Positions 8,754 to 21,000 of a stretch of DNA of 64,000 bases are shown here, in pieces (within the stretch, counting starts at the first letter, position 1; each line of letters starts with the position of its first letter). The position numbers and the translations under genes were made by a program. The DNA comes from Bryopsis sp. KO-2023 (taxonomy: Eukaryota > Chlorophyta > Ulvophyceae > Bryopsidales > Bryopsidaceae). The notes under the pieces are model-generated. The model saw only the letters and a list, made by a program, of their open reading frames with translations, made no database searches and was not told where the DNA came from. The DNA is taken from assembly GCA_030272585.1 (NCBI GenBank), contig BSYQ01000002.1:2418001-2482000 (forward strand), written 5' to 3'.

Positions 8754-11700
8754 AGATATGTTTAGGAGTGTATTAACGTGGTGATACCAACCTTCAACGC
8801 GATTGTTGGTTTGAGACGATATGAAGGACAACCGACTGCAACGATACATGTAACTTGGCCCATCTTATTTAATGAGGTAACAAGTGCTCAGGGGCGTTAA
8901 GTCGGCAATGATTTAATATGGCACCGTACGTTGATGTAATAACGATGTTGGATTTTTTTTTCTAGTTCAATAGACCCATGTCGATCCTTTCAATAGAGTT
9001 ATAGAATCGATTTTCGAACACTTTAAATGCTCAAGTGAAAATACCCTTGTTTTTCCGAGAAAATTGTGGGTTTTTTTTCTCTTTTGGTAATCTCAATAGT
9101 AATAAGCTGGTCAACGATTTAATCTTTCACACTTAAGCGAAGATACTTTGCCATCTCGACCACCGATTTCCTCTTCTTTTTTTTCTAATCATTTTCCTTC
9201 GCCTCTCGCTCGGTTTATTTTGATTTTTTTCAATGCTTTTTTCATATTAAAAATGCACCGTCTGACCACTTGGACGAGAAACACCAAGTGAAATCTCACG
9301 CGGTATTGCGACGTCAGCCTAAGACAAAAGAACTCAAGCTACTTTATACAATACTAACGCATATAGTTCGAATGACCGGGTTCTATTTTTCTTCTTTGAT
9401 AAGTCGAAATTTTTTGCTCGACATACACAACATATTCCGCACATTTTCACGCTAGCATAAAATGGCATCATAGTTCTTCGCTCATAGCGTTTCAGTGCTC
9501 CAAGAAGATCCAGAGGAGCTGCTAGTCGACCTAATGATCACGAAGCCGTCGGCGATTGGAAGCATTATAGTGAGGATTATATTTGGCCCAAGAGGGTCCG
9601 CCCTTTTAGCCCCAGGCAAGACAACGTATTGGAAGGTCGTCACCCCCCGAATGTTCATACCTCTAAATGTATTCTGAATTCTTGTTCCAGCTTGGGGTTG
9701 GAGGGACTCTTTTAAGAGAGACTTCATTTTGTTCATTCATCACATCTTCCATTCATCTTGGACCCATCCTTGTATAGAGCATCTTTTCTACTTCTTATAT
9801 GGCTCTGTCCGCTTTAATCCATCCCTCATACTTTTGAAGGAAGTAGTCAACCTTATCCTTCATAACCATGAGTTTATTTGATTACGTGTCAATAATCTAT
9901 CTAGCCACGGTATATCATATAACATGGTGCCCGCCAAACGTTTTTCGCCTTACAAGTGCAAAACTCTACGATGGTATAAACAAGGTTACTCAACAACATG
10001 GAATCCCCTAATCCCCTGAGGTAAAGTCAACGTAGGTCCTGCACTTATGCAAACCACAAAAAAAAAGGACAAATATTTATATATACATCTGACCTATAAA
10101 CAATATAGGGTTTTTCATGATTCGACTCGATACACATAACGTGCCGCCCAACTTTTTGTGGAGACTTGAAAAGAGCGTTCCTCGACATAATGCGGGAAAA
10201 AGGCTTCCTTTAATTGAACGTATCAAAACCGTCCATCTATGGTGCACTTAAATGAGGATGAGGTGGAGCATCTAATCGATAAAACCAATCATCTTCTATT
10301 GGGAACGTTTGTACCCAATTAATTATCGTTTTCAGTTTTGTTGAGAAAAGTGGATGTCCGTTAAAGTATGGAACTAAAATGACCAAAGATAATTGTATCA
10401 TTAAAATTACTGAGCGAAGGCAAGAAAGCTAGGGATGACCTTTAAATTGATAAAACAAATACTCTAATACTTTGTTAAGGTAGCATCCGGACACTTTGTG
10501 ATATTCACTCCATTTCTTCACTACACGTCGTTTCTTTTTTAATCCCACTCTCATCAAAAGTGCATACAAGTAATGAAAAGGTAATGAGGAACGAATGGTT
10601 CGCATTGTTAGGCTACAACAAGAACCACCTCAAGAGAATTAGGAAACCTCTAGTTTCCCCATCGTGGAAGACATACTCAAGGGAATTGATATCGGGTCGA
10701 ACATGAGGTCGAATTCTCATATTGATTTAGCTACTACTTGCCGATTCACAAGGTTTATCCAAGGTCCCATGGGTTTACTTGCAAATGCTTTTGAATCGAT
10801 ATCGAGACAATCGTTTTGTTCTTCCGGACTCATATTAAAACATACCGCTACGTTATAAAAAGATACACAGTTTCACCACACGATTGGATTAGCTCAAAAG
10901 AAAGTAATTTTGCCAAGGATCGACTTCGAGTCACATATCTTACCAAGGAAGAATAGGGTCAAGGTAATATCATATATCTCATACAATCCTTAAGACTTGG
11001 AAAACTTTATGCTTGAAGATTATAGAAGTCAATATGAGACGGGGTTTAGGGCCATATCTTTTGTGAACGACACGGATATGTTTTTTGCTCTCCTTATAAA
11101 TATATATTTTTTTCATGAACTCGTCGCTAAGACGTACATTTTGCTTTAAGGCAACACCAAAGCCAGTACGTGACTTTCGTTGTAAAAGGCATTGCTTGAT
11201 CAATGAAAATGCATGCTGGCTGAGTAGGTGGTATTGTAACAGCCAGGTTAACCAAGGTAACGACGAGTTGAATACAAGTCCCGTTTCTTACCTAAGTTTC
11301 CCAACATCAACGAATTATCTATTTACTCCAAGAATCTCTTTATAGTATCATAATTGAGAAGGGTCTCTCTAGCTTCTTTTGAAGCGGTTTTTCAAGAAGA
11401 GGATGAAGATCCTGAGTTTCACATGAGAAGAGATGAAGCATAGGGGCAACCTTTTCAAATATATGAGGGATGTTATCGTTCACGGATGAACGATAACATC
11501 CCAGATACATAGGACTGTTAACACTCATTTATACTTCAGCAAGTCGGCGCGAAAGGCAGTTGAGGTTGTCTTCGCTTCGCATCCAGGTGAACCCGATGAT
11601 TGCGAACGCGATTATCATGAGTGCGCCGCTCAAATCCGTTCACATAGGACTCTAAAGCTATCCTTTGGTGTCTCTTGAAGTCGAAGACTCATTGTTATGG

Positions 11701-11928
11701 CCAGCTTTTGATCTCCACTCGTTTTGTGGGAGATCCTTAGTTGCCACTGTACTTCTTAGTTGAACTGTCTAGACATTACGTACATAAGCTACGCGGACGT
11801 TGTTCTGATGCAAGTATCTTTACTAATGAGTATACTCGTGGACCTCGTTGTTTTGGCGAATAGCAACAGGGCGATTAACAACACCTCGAATATTAAGATG
11901 GAAGGGAAGAGGGAGTACAATTAGTTTA
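8754..11928. other. Gene-free 3.2 kb
   Basis: Only short, unconvincing ORFs occur on either strand and there is no recognisable domain. The one distinct structure is the hairpin at 11467-11502. The sequence is probably old decayed repeat DNA. Confidence 0.5.
11467..11502. repeat. Perfect 16-bp-arm hairpin
   Basis: GGGATGTTATCGTTCA (11467-11482) is followed by a 4-base loop CGGA and its exact reverse complement (11487-11502). No TIR element or terminator context is evident. Confidence 0.8.
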
Positions 11929-14318
11929 ATTACATAATATATTTTTGTTTTGGATGCAGATAACAGAAATAAGGCACGTAGTTTTGGGGGGTTTTCCTCG
12001 AAAGAAAATTACGTTGGTGTTTTTCCCTTTTGAATCACCTTTTTTTGGGTTTCTCCTCTGGGTCCGGGATGGTGACGAGTGCAGCCAACCTTGAAAGTAA
12101 AAATAAGAAAAAAACAAAAATGTGGTGAATCAACCTTTTATATATTTTTGAAAAAAAAGTTTCTTTTAAAATATTGAAAAGAAAGGATTCGCTTGTGTGG
12201 TAATTGGAAAAAAAATTGAACAATAGGAATTGAAAAAAAAAAAAACTGATTCATAAAGAAAATATATACACTTTTTTCCACGTCTCACTCATTCTTGCTT
12301 CTCCCCACCTCACTCTTTTCTGTTCTCAATTTTTTTTGGGTTGTTTTTTCAAGCACTTGGGATATCCTGCCAAAAACAAAATGTGGTGTACCTGGTTTGG
12401 AAAAGAAAAACAAAAAAAATATCACCTCTCATTCTTTTCTGATTCTTCCAACCTCACTATTTCTTTTTCATTGTTCATATCTCTCAACACTTATTTTGGG
12501 GAAAATATCTTTGTGTGTTTTGTTCTATTCGACTTTTTTTTCCCCTCTTTCCTTACTAACACTTTATTCTTTTAATATATTTCTAAAAGGAAAGAAAGGG
12601 AAAGAACAAACCAGAAAATTGCTGAGTTTTTTAGTTGTATATATATATATATATATAGACGCAAGGGAAAAAAAAAGTATAAAGCGTAACTTTTTCTTGG
12701 CAAAATAGCACATATATGTATTAAAAAGAAAAGAAAAGTAAATAAATGAAGTTTGTCAAAGTACCTAATCTAGAAAGCTACGCATTTTTTTTCCTTCTCT
12801 ATTTTTTGGTGCTCCAGTTTTCCTTTCCTATGATAGGTGAAAAAAAAGGAAAAAACAAAATTCAGTAAACAGGTGATACTTCAATTTTTTGAAAAAGAAT
12901 TTATTCAAAAATAGAAAAAAAAAAACAGCCCATTTTGTTTTTGGTTTCAACAGATTTCTTCTTCTTCTTTTTCTCCCTAAGAATAAAAGAGAAGAAAGAA
13001 ATATAGTGTTCACCAATTAAATCCAAAGAAAAAAAAAAAAAAAATCTGAGAGGAAGGGGTGAAGGATCAGGATACAATTGTTCGGGAGGGGGGGGGGGGG
13101 GGGGAGTTTTTAATTTTTTATGTTCGGGGAAAAAAAAAAACAGGAAATTACCAAGTGTCGGGTAAAGGCCAGCTCATTCTCACGGCTCCTTTTCCTATAA
13201 AAGGCCAAAAAAAAAAAAAAAATAGAAGGAGAATTTTAGCACAGTAAAAAACCAGATTTTAAAGCAGGCTCCAGAAATAGATTCTGTTTTTTTCATGACT
13301 TATTCGAAGATTTTTTTCTAAGAGAAAGAAAAGAACAGGTCACAGAACCCCCCTTTTTTTGCCCTCCCCCCAAAAAAATTGGAAAGACAAGGTTTGTTTT
13401 TTTGGGGGGCAGCAATCAGAAATATCATACACAAAAAAAGAGGTTGGGGGAAAAAAAGCCCTCCACAGAAACCCCTTTCTTTTCCTCCCATAAAAAAAAC
13501 TGGAGCAACCAAATAATTTTAACAAAAAAAGAAAGAAAAAAAAAAGCAGAAATAAAATGGGTTCACCCCCCCCAAAAAAAAAATAAAAAATATATATATA
13601 TATATATAGAAATAAACCAAAATTAAATAGAATAAGAATGAGATAAAAATAGAAATGAAGACGGGGCGATTCCACACCGTCGACCTCCTGTTCTCAATTT
13701 TCGTTTTTCGCCGTTCTTCCTTTTTTCGCTACGACTCTCTCTCTTTCTGTGCAAGAAAAAGAACAAGAGAAAAAACAGGTTTCAGAAATTTAACAAAGAG
13801 AAGGGGAAACAAATGGATGCGCTGCGACCGTCAACTTTTTTCTTCTCAACCCTCTGGCGTCGCTTCAAAAAAAAAAGATCTGGGGAGGATGCAGGGAAAG
13901 GGGGGGAATCGCTTCAGAGGCGCCCGCGCGCGCTGCCCACCTTCTCGACAAGGGTTTCTGTTGTTTGTTTTTCTTTCCTCTCCCCCCCTTTCCTTTTTCC
14001 TCCATTCCAACGATTCAACAATATTTCTGGAGCTCAACTCGGGTGTTAAAACAAAGCACGTCGGAGTGGAGGGCTTCGTTATGTTTCAAACAAGAGCGCG
14101 CGCAATCCCATCTTCCCTGTTGATTGTTTTCCAAAAAAAAAGAAAGAAAAGAGAACGACTGACCCGCACCCTGAACGCGCGAGATTTTTCCTCCCTCACC
14201 TTTCCCCTTTCCTTCTTCTTCTCTATCCCTTTCCTGCGTCTTTCCTGCGGCCTCTTTTTCTCCGTCAATTTTTTTTGGGGGTGGGAGACAGGAAAAGGTT
14301 GGCCTTGCATTACATAAT
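11929..14318. mobile_element. A/T homopolymer-rich block flanked by a 10-bp direct repeat
   Basis: Between two copies of ATTACATAAT (11929-11938 and 14309-14318) the sequence is dominated by runs of A, T, G and C, with (AT)n tracts at 12638-12656 and 13590-13608. A 220-codon ORF at 13655-14317 is composed largely of low-complexity residues and is not credible as a gene. Terminal inverted repeats are not evident. The direct repeat may be a target duplication or chance in AT-rich DNA. A similar block lies at 30050-32600. Confidence 0.4.
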
Positions 14319-16210
14319 TGAGGTCAGCGATTTTGGAAGGCCGAAAAAAAACAATACCCTGCCGAAAATGAAAGCTTTAAGAGAATCATGTAAAGCCTGT
14401 TCTAGGGGTTCATGGAAAGTGAGCAAGATCCAAGAATAGCTGCGGTTACAAATCGTTGTACGAGGTAACGAATTAAGCAGCAAGGAAAAACAATAACGTT
14501 AATTCTTGTTTTCCTTTTTGTTTTTCCCAGCCCTATACCCTCCCTGAGAGAACTGGAGTGTTGAAGCTTTCAAAGCTTAAGAAAGGAAAGAGTGTCTTTT
14601 GTTTGATGGGTGGCAAGTAAAAGTGAAACTGTAGAACTATAGTTAAGGAGCTGACTCAAAGAGATGGTAATCTGAAACTGTCTTTCAGAATGTGAAATGT
14701 GATTGGATCTGACAGCTGGAATAACCAACTGTAAAAAAATCCCAAATTCCTCAAAGCACGATTTATTGTTGTCATCATCGCATGGTGTCGAACGGGTTCT
14801 TTTATGACCGACAAACAGACGCTCTATCCACCAGTCTGACACAGATATCGAAGCGTTTTCAGAAACAGAAGCCACACACAGGCAAAAACTCACACAGACT
14901 CCAACACCTCAGTCCAAGTGTTATCTTTGCAGAAGTGCTGTCACTGTTAAGAAAACACTTAAAAAAAAAAGACGTCACGCCACCAAGTAATCGTCACAAA
15001 GAATGGGGGAAAAACAACAGTCCCTTGGAAAATTATCAAACCCAAGGGCCTTTGCAAGCACCCTTCTCCTTCAAGTTCATCCGGAGATTCAACCCCCAAC
15101 AACCTTTCTATCCCCTTCGCACTTTCTAGCGGCCCTTGACGCCTTAAGGCCTTCCTAGCACCATGTCGTCAGTCCTACTTCCTTGCCTATTCCGCAACAC
15201 AGCTGCCGCTCAGGTGCAGCACGGACGTACATGTGCGCCTGTTCAGTCGTCACCCCATGTCTGACTGCGTTACCTCAACATTCGCTACTGAACGTGTGTA
15301 GAGCTGTGCACCTCCAGCGAAAGGTACCTCCAAGTAGACGTGGAGATTGGAGGTCGGAGGTCAGTTACCATTTTTGAGTGGAGGTCGACAGATCTAAATG
15401 TGTGAATCTCTTGACGACTTTCTCGTCCTACTTTTCAAATAGAGTATCGACCATTGTGGGGAAAATTACAGGTTACAGAAGAGTCCTAGGGTTGCACCTT
15501 GCTTACACCTTACATGTTTTTGGATCAACCGGCCCGTTCAAACCAAAACTAAATAAACCTAAATTAAATTTATGTCCTAGCAATAATGAACCACTTCTCT
15601 TGGCATCATCATTGACCTACACCCGCGTTGCATGTGTGATGCCGAGATGATTGGTTGACCAAAATGTAAACAATAATGTAATCTCATGTAAGAAGCGTCA
15701 CCTCCAAAGTCCACGACACGGATAAAGAGAAAAAGATGAGAAAAATGACAACTCATACATACAAGGAACGTACCCGATCATCTTAAATTATCTCTCGAGG
15801 GGTTCAATTGACTTCAATTGAATAAATCAGTTGTTTAGAAAGAACATCTATGCATTACCTAGAATCAGAGAGGTGAAATCGTAGGGCGGTTGCCATGAAG
15901 GAACGTTGCCGACAAACATCCTAAGCGTTGACTAAAGCTTTTGTCATCATTTCTATCCTGGGCAATTATCGCTACCTATGGTGATTTCATAGGGTTAACC
16001 CTCACAAAAAACGTACTCCATACGGTCTAGAAGCCAGTTGATTATGATCTAGGGCCGCGACCCAAGTGCGGGTCTAGTTGACATATCGAGCCACCAACAT
16101 TAATATTCTCCTAGATACACTTGCATCACGTATGCTGTGGTTTGGCCCGTCTTGCGACAATACTCGTTTTCAAAGTAGTAGAGGTCGCAAAAAGCCTTGC
16201 AACAATATTT
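14319..16210. other. Gene-free 1.9 kb
   Basis: Short ORFs only; no domain, repeat boundary or RNA gene recognised. Confidence 0.5.
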
Positions 16211-16469
16211 GGTTCCTATCAGAGTTGTGCCGATGTCGTTTTTGCGACAACGACAACGGCCGTTAACGGTGTTAACGGTTAACAGCCGTTGTCGTTGTCG
16301 CAAAAACGACCTCGGCACGACTCTGAAACGTTTTCCAATTATGAGATGTGACTTCAAGAACGCGAAAAAACAAGTAGCTACGAAAGTGTGAGCGAACTCG
16401 CCTATCCAGTGAGTGTGATTTGATGGAGAGTTGTGCGCCGTTGCAACGGCGCACAACTCTGGTTCCTAT
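16211..16469. mobile_element. Fold-back TIR element, 9-bp target duplication GGTTCCTAT
   Basis: GGTTCCTAT occurs at 16211-16219 and 16461-16469. The 241-bp element between them (16220-16460) begins (C)AGAGTTGTGCCG and ends CGGCGCACAACTCT, which are inverted repeats. Each end is itself a hairpin. The left end folds over about 105 bases (16221-16325) around a GTTAACGG core. The right end is a near-perfect palindrome at 16427-16460. There is no coding capacity. A 9-bp duplication is typical of Mutator-like elements, so a non-autonomous Mutator-like MITE is the best guess. Confidence 0.7.
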
Positions 16470-17295
16470 ATATCTTGCTGTGTGTGGGACGATATGAGAT
16501 GAGGCTTTCCATTTGAGGGACAAGGAGCGGGAGTTCAAACCCAACTTCATTCGATTAAACATTGTGCCCCCACTCCATAATTTTGGAATAGCATGAAGCA
16601 AAGAATGATGCGAGATTTAGGACCGACTATTGGAGATAATCTGCAAAGATTCGACCGCTGTGGCCAATGTTTGACCAAGGACGAAATATGCTAGATTTCT
16701 TCAAATCTAAAATGGTTGCTCACACGGGCTCGGGATCACTACCTCCCAAAAGGGAAAACGGGGTGAGGGGGAGTTCTCTACATCTTGACGAATTATGGCC
16801 CGAGATCAAGGCTGCACGTGATGGTTTTTTACAAGTTGGCTTCGAGCGGCACATTCAGTTGACTATAAAAGTCCGAAAAGCATCACATTTCACGGCAACA
16901 TATTTCAAGAGGTCCTTTACCTGTTTTAGACGATTGTAGATGTTCAAGAGGGAAACTATAGATGAAGAGAGGCTTTACGACTCTGGTATTCTGGCAATGA
17001 AGGCTTGTGTTATGCTAACTGTAGCGAATCAGGGTTTTTGCCAGCCCTGCAGTACGTCAGCAGGCTTGCTGATAGTGCTGCAGTACTTTAAGTAGGAGTC
17101 TGGCTGCCCTGAGGCAGCGTACAGTCAGTCAGGATGTGCTGTCAGTGAAGTAGTACGTGGACTACTAAGCTGTCAGCTAGAATGTTCTAGAAGGTCGCTC
17201 AGCACCACAGAAATGGCCGTGGGGCTGAGCTGGGCTCTGATTGACAGGACTGCAAGATCTGATAGCTTGCAGTACTGATGCATACTGATGTTACA

Positions 17296-17779
17296 GCCTA
17301 TGATCAGAGATAGGACTTTCCGGTTACGGTACCGTAAACCGTACCGTAACCCCACTCCGGTCACTTACGGTTACGGTAGTTACGGTCCGGACCGGAGTGG
17401 TTTTCGTGCTCGGAACCGGACCACCGTACCACTCCGTACTGCTCCGGTACCGGACCGTACCGACCGTAACCACCGTACCAACCGTAAACCGTAAATAGTA
17501 ACCCCCGCAGGGTCCCGAGAACCCAAAGGAACCCAGGGGGATTCGAACCCACGACCTTACAGACTACAGCCTAACGCTTTAGCACTGAACCACACTACTT
17601 CACGATGATTTAGGGGCTACCGTAGCTATACCGTACCTGTTCCGTACCGTAAAAACAACATATTACTCCGGTTACGGTACGGAGTTACGGCCGTAATACG
17701 GAACCGTAACTCGACCGTAACCGGACCGGACCGTAGCCGGACCAGAATTTTGGCCCAAGTCCTATCTCTGCCTATGATC
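17296..17779. mobile_element. Palindromic TIR element with CCGTAAC-motif arrays, 10-bp duplication GCCTATGATC
   Basis: GCCTATGATC flanks the element on both sides (17296-17305 and 17770-17779). The element (17306-17769, 464 bp) begins AGAGATAGGACTT and ends with the reverse complement AAGTCCTATCTCT, a 13-bp perfect TIR. Both arms are filled with short variants of GGTTACGGTACCGTAAC in both orientations. A tRNA-like sequence sits near the middle. No ORF of interest. It lies inside the solo LTR, so it is younger than that LTR. Confidence 0.8.
17533..17605 (-). other. tRNA-like sequence in the palindromic element
   Basis: On the minus strand an A-box-like TGGTTCAGTGCTAAAGCG is followed about 30 bases later by a T-arm with GTGGGTTCGAATCCCCC (B box). 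The matching 5' acceptor strand is not present, so I call it a tRNA pseudogene or SINE-like module rather than a working tRNA. Confidence 0.55.
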
Positions 17780-18014
17780 AGTTGGGATCAAGGCTGCTAG
17801 GGTATTCTATAAGTTCTTGGGGTTTGAACGTTCTTGTAACTTAACCTAACCTTGGTTTGGAACTTATCTCGCCCTTGAACCTTGCTGGGTTCAAGTGTCT
17901 CTCTCATGGCCGTTCAATAGAACAGACGGTTCAGACTGGCAGACCGACAGGGTCGCAGTCTTCGGTGGACTGAAGCGGAAAAAGCGATCTGCAGGGCAGA
18001 ATCGTTACACTAAC

Positions 18015-21000
18015 ATAGATTTGATCAATATCGTGGTGCAACGCTTGTATATACAATAAAAAAGAATAGGGGTCTTGAAGGGTTCAAAATAAGTCATATT
18101 GGTGTGGGCAACATTCACGATATTGTGTAAAATCGGTGGGACATGAAGCGTGAAAAAATATTTGTGGGAATCAAGTGTAAATGAGTGATGAAAGAAGCGG
18201 CAAAAAAAATGTCATTGTTAAGAAAAGCTAATACATTGGCATGAAAGAATATCCACGAATCGTTCAAACTTTGAACGTGATGGTTCAGCTGCGATCATCG
18301 CAATTAGCGTGTATGTTTTTGCCCGCTCATACAAATGCCAGAATACGGAGGGACAATAAATCCTAGGATTCATGGCGTTACTGTATGTTGACGGAAGTGT
18401 GAAGAAGAATGGAATAGAAAGTTTTTGTGCAATGGTGTCCCCTGTAACGATGCAGAACTAGACTAGTACTACTGGCAGTTCTACCTTGAGAAGGGTCCAC
18501 CCACAACTACTACAACTGCTGCTGCAGCAGCTAAGAATACTGCTGCTGCAGCTGCCATGATTCCTCTTGCTGCATGCTGAACGAATAGTTCCAGAAGATG
18601 TAGCAAGGAATGTGGATGAGCAAGTAATGACTGCTGCAGGCATCATTACGTCAAGAAGTTAATATATCAGATGTACGACTGGTTGCTGCAAGCAGAGAGA
18701 AGTGCAGCAACGAGCGGACGCACAGTTGAGTCAGCAACGCTGCAAGGGAAAGCATGACGGCTGCAAAGCAATGAAGTCATGATGGGACTCCTACAATAAT
18801 ATTACTTTCCCTTGCGCGACAATGAGGAAGGTGTCGTAACACCGTTACAGGCAAGCACAACAGTCTATGACTGACATCGGGAGTGCTGCGGAGATTGCAG
18901 CAACATCGCGCTGCAGGAGATGCAGCACGTAAGAGGGATGCAGCGTCGGCGACAGAGATCACGTGATACGTCGACAAGCTGGCATCGAAAGCAGGAACTT
19001 CGTGTGAGGCGTCAGCCGTCACTGCAGCGAGAGTTAACGAAGGCGCGACAAAGGCGCGACAAACCTTCTAGAAGACGCGAAGAGAGGCTGAAAGAAGATG
19101 ACATGCTGTCGGAGTTCCTAGTCGACTAGGCGGAAATACAGTCAGGAATAGAGGATGCAAGGAAATAAAAGAGGTTGTTGTGGTTGTTTGTATGTCTTGG
19201 TTTTGTGTAAAAGAGTTCCTCCAAAGTCGTAAGTCGTTCGAAAAAAGATCACTCGTTTCATCCCCTCCCTCTCGCCCATACTATGGTACTATCACTAACG
19301 TTAGCACGCGTTGACGAGACAAACAAAAAACATCCCGGCCTCCACCTCAATACATCAGGAAGTGGATCGAAACTTACGGCTCTACAAGAGGTCGAAAAAT
19401 TGAGCTTGGACTATTAGATGGGGACAGACTCGTTTTAGAAAGGAAGGCTTCGTGCATTGCCGACCTCAATCTTACATCTCTTAAAAGTGCACCCAAATAT
19501 TTCCTTGACCTTGGCACAAGCTCGATGCAACTTGTCAGTCGTCCCATTGTTCGAAATTGCTTCTCACTGTGCTGCCGCATTTACCGCTATATTCACCAAT
19601 TAATTCTTCATATTCATTAGTGACTAGGAATCGAGATTAGCTCCTCCATGGATTGATTAGAAATGTGCACATTAGCCCTATTGTATTTCTGCAGCAAACT
19701 CGTGGCCTTGAAGTATGTTGGATATAGAATTATATTTCGAAATGTAGTCATTTATGCTTTCCTTGCATGAGTTACTTAATGGCTAACAAAATTATATCGT
19801 GGGTATCAACCCGCCGCCAATCACGTTGCCCTCAATATTGTTATCCGTGTAGGTGAACAAACAAACACTTGTGGTTTGGGGCACGAGCAAGGAGGGTTCA
19901 AGAGCTCAATAGGGGTGCAGCTAAGCGAAAAAAGGCCTCCAAGAGGCAGCAGGGGGTGAGAGGGGCCAAGAGATCAACAACGCCAGGGGAAAGAGACGAG
20001 TCTCCAGAGGAGGAACATGTGTGGAAGGGCGGTGATGAGACAGGGAGGAGTTTCTCGTAGGTAGGATTTCGTCAATTTTATTTGGAAGAAAGATGGGTAT
20101 CAGGTGGTAGTTGAATTGGTCGTTCCGGAAAGGGTTGGAACTAGATCATATCGGACTAGTTCGATAAGTGGCTAATTGATCCATACAAGTGCACCGTGTT
20201 GAAAGTAGTAATAAATCATTGTCAACTTGGTCGATATAAATTTGACCTCCCCAAACTTTGTACTCTAGATACCACTTGCCAATAACGCCGGAAAGGATCA
20301 AATCTTCCTGAGGGGCTGCGTTTTTGTTGATTCTCTTCGCTAACCTCTCCAATTTCGATCTAGTTTGAGAAATTGTCCCCACGACAAGAAGTGGGAGAAG
20401 AAGCGGACTAATAGTGCTTCGACAATTAGTCAATCATTATGACATTACGGAGCTATGGAGCAATAAATTTTGGCTGTGTGGCTCAGGAGGATTAAGCCAA
20501 ATGAAATGTTTTAAAATCAAGATGGAAGATAGTGTTAAGAAGGGTTATTGCACAAGGGACCACAGGGATGTGAGAAGAAAAATACAACACTCCAGAAAGT
20601 TTGGAAATGAAACGATGTTGTTTGCAATTGAGGGGGAAATCCGCCCGAGGATTTAATGCGAAGAAACATTTTGATGATGATGTCTTGAAGTACAACATAG
20701 CACATGAGGCATTTCTTCTCGCTTTTTAACATGATGTGCTCCGAAATCCTCATCCCGGAATATGATATCGTTGCATTCTCCAAAGACAACGCACGTGAGA
20801 GCCACATCACACCCTTAGAAAAGTTTTTTTGATTGGGACAGTTGCTTAAGGGTTAGGGGCGAGAAAACTCGTGGGGGCAGTTTGAATAGTTAAGGGCCCC
20901 ACAAAATGATCAAATAGAGGTATTTGACACAAGATGCTTGCCCTCGTGTTATTGAACGTCCGATGTAATAGTTTTTGGAAACACTATGTGTCATCTTCTC

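Larger units (their letters stand above)
17015..18014 (+). mobile_element. Solo LTR (chromovirus family), target duplication CTAAC, interrupted
   Basis: The LTR starts TGTAGCGAATC at 17020 and ends CGTTACA at 18009. CTAAC flanks it on both sides (17015-17019 and 18010-18014). Without the 464-bp insertion at 17306-17769 and its 10-bp duplication, the LTR would be 516 bp, close to the 544 bp of the related LTR at 5895-6438. Confidence 0.85.

Noticed and set aside
9482-9736. 84-codon minus-strand ORF
   Set aside because: Short, no recognisable domain and no splice context.
13655-14317. 220-codon ORF
   Set aside because: Translation of a homopolymer-rich block; composition is low complexity and no domain is visible.
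18470-18730. CTG/CAG-rich patch as a triplet-repeat gene
   Set aside because: Imperfect repeats with stops in all frames; no long ORF.
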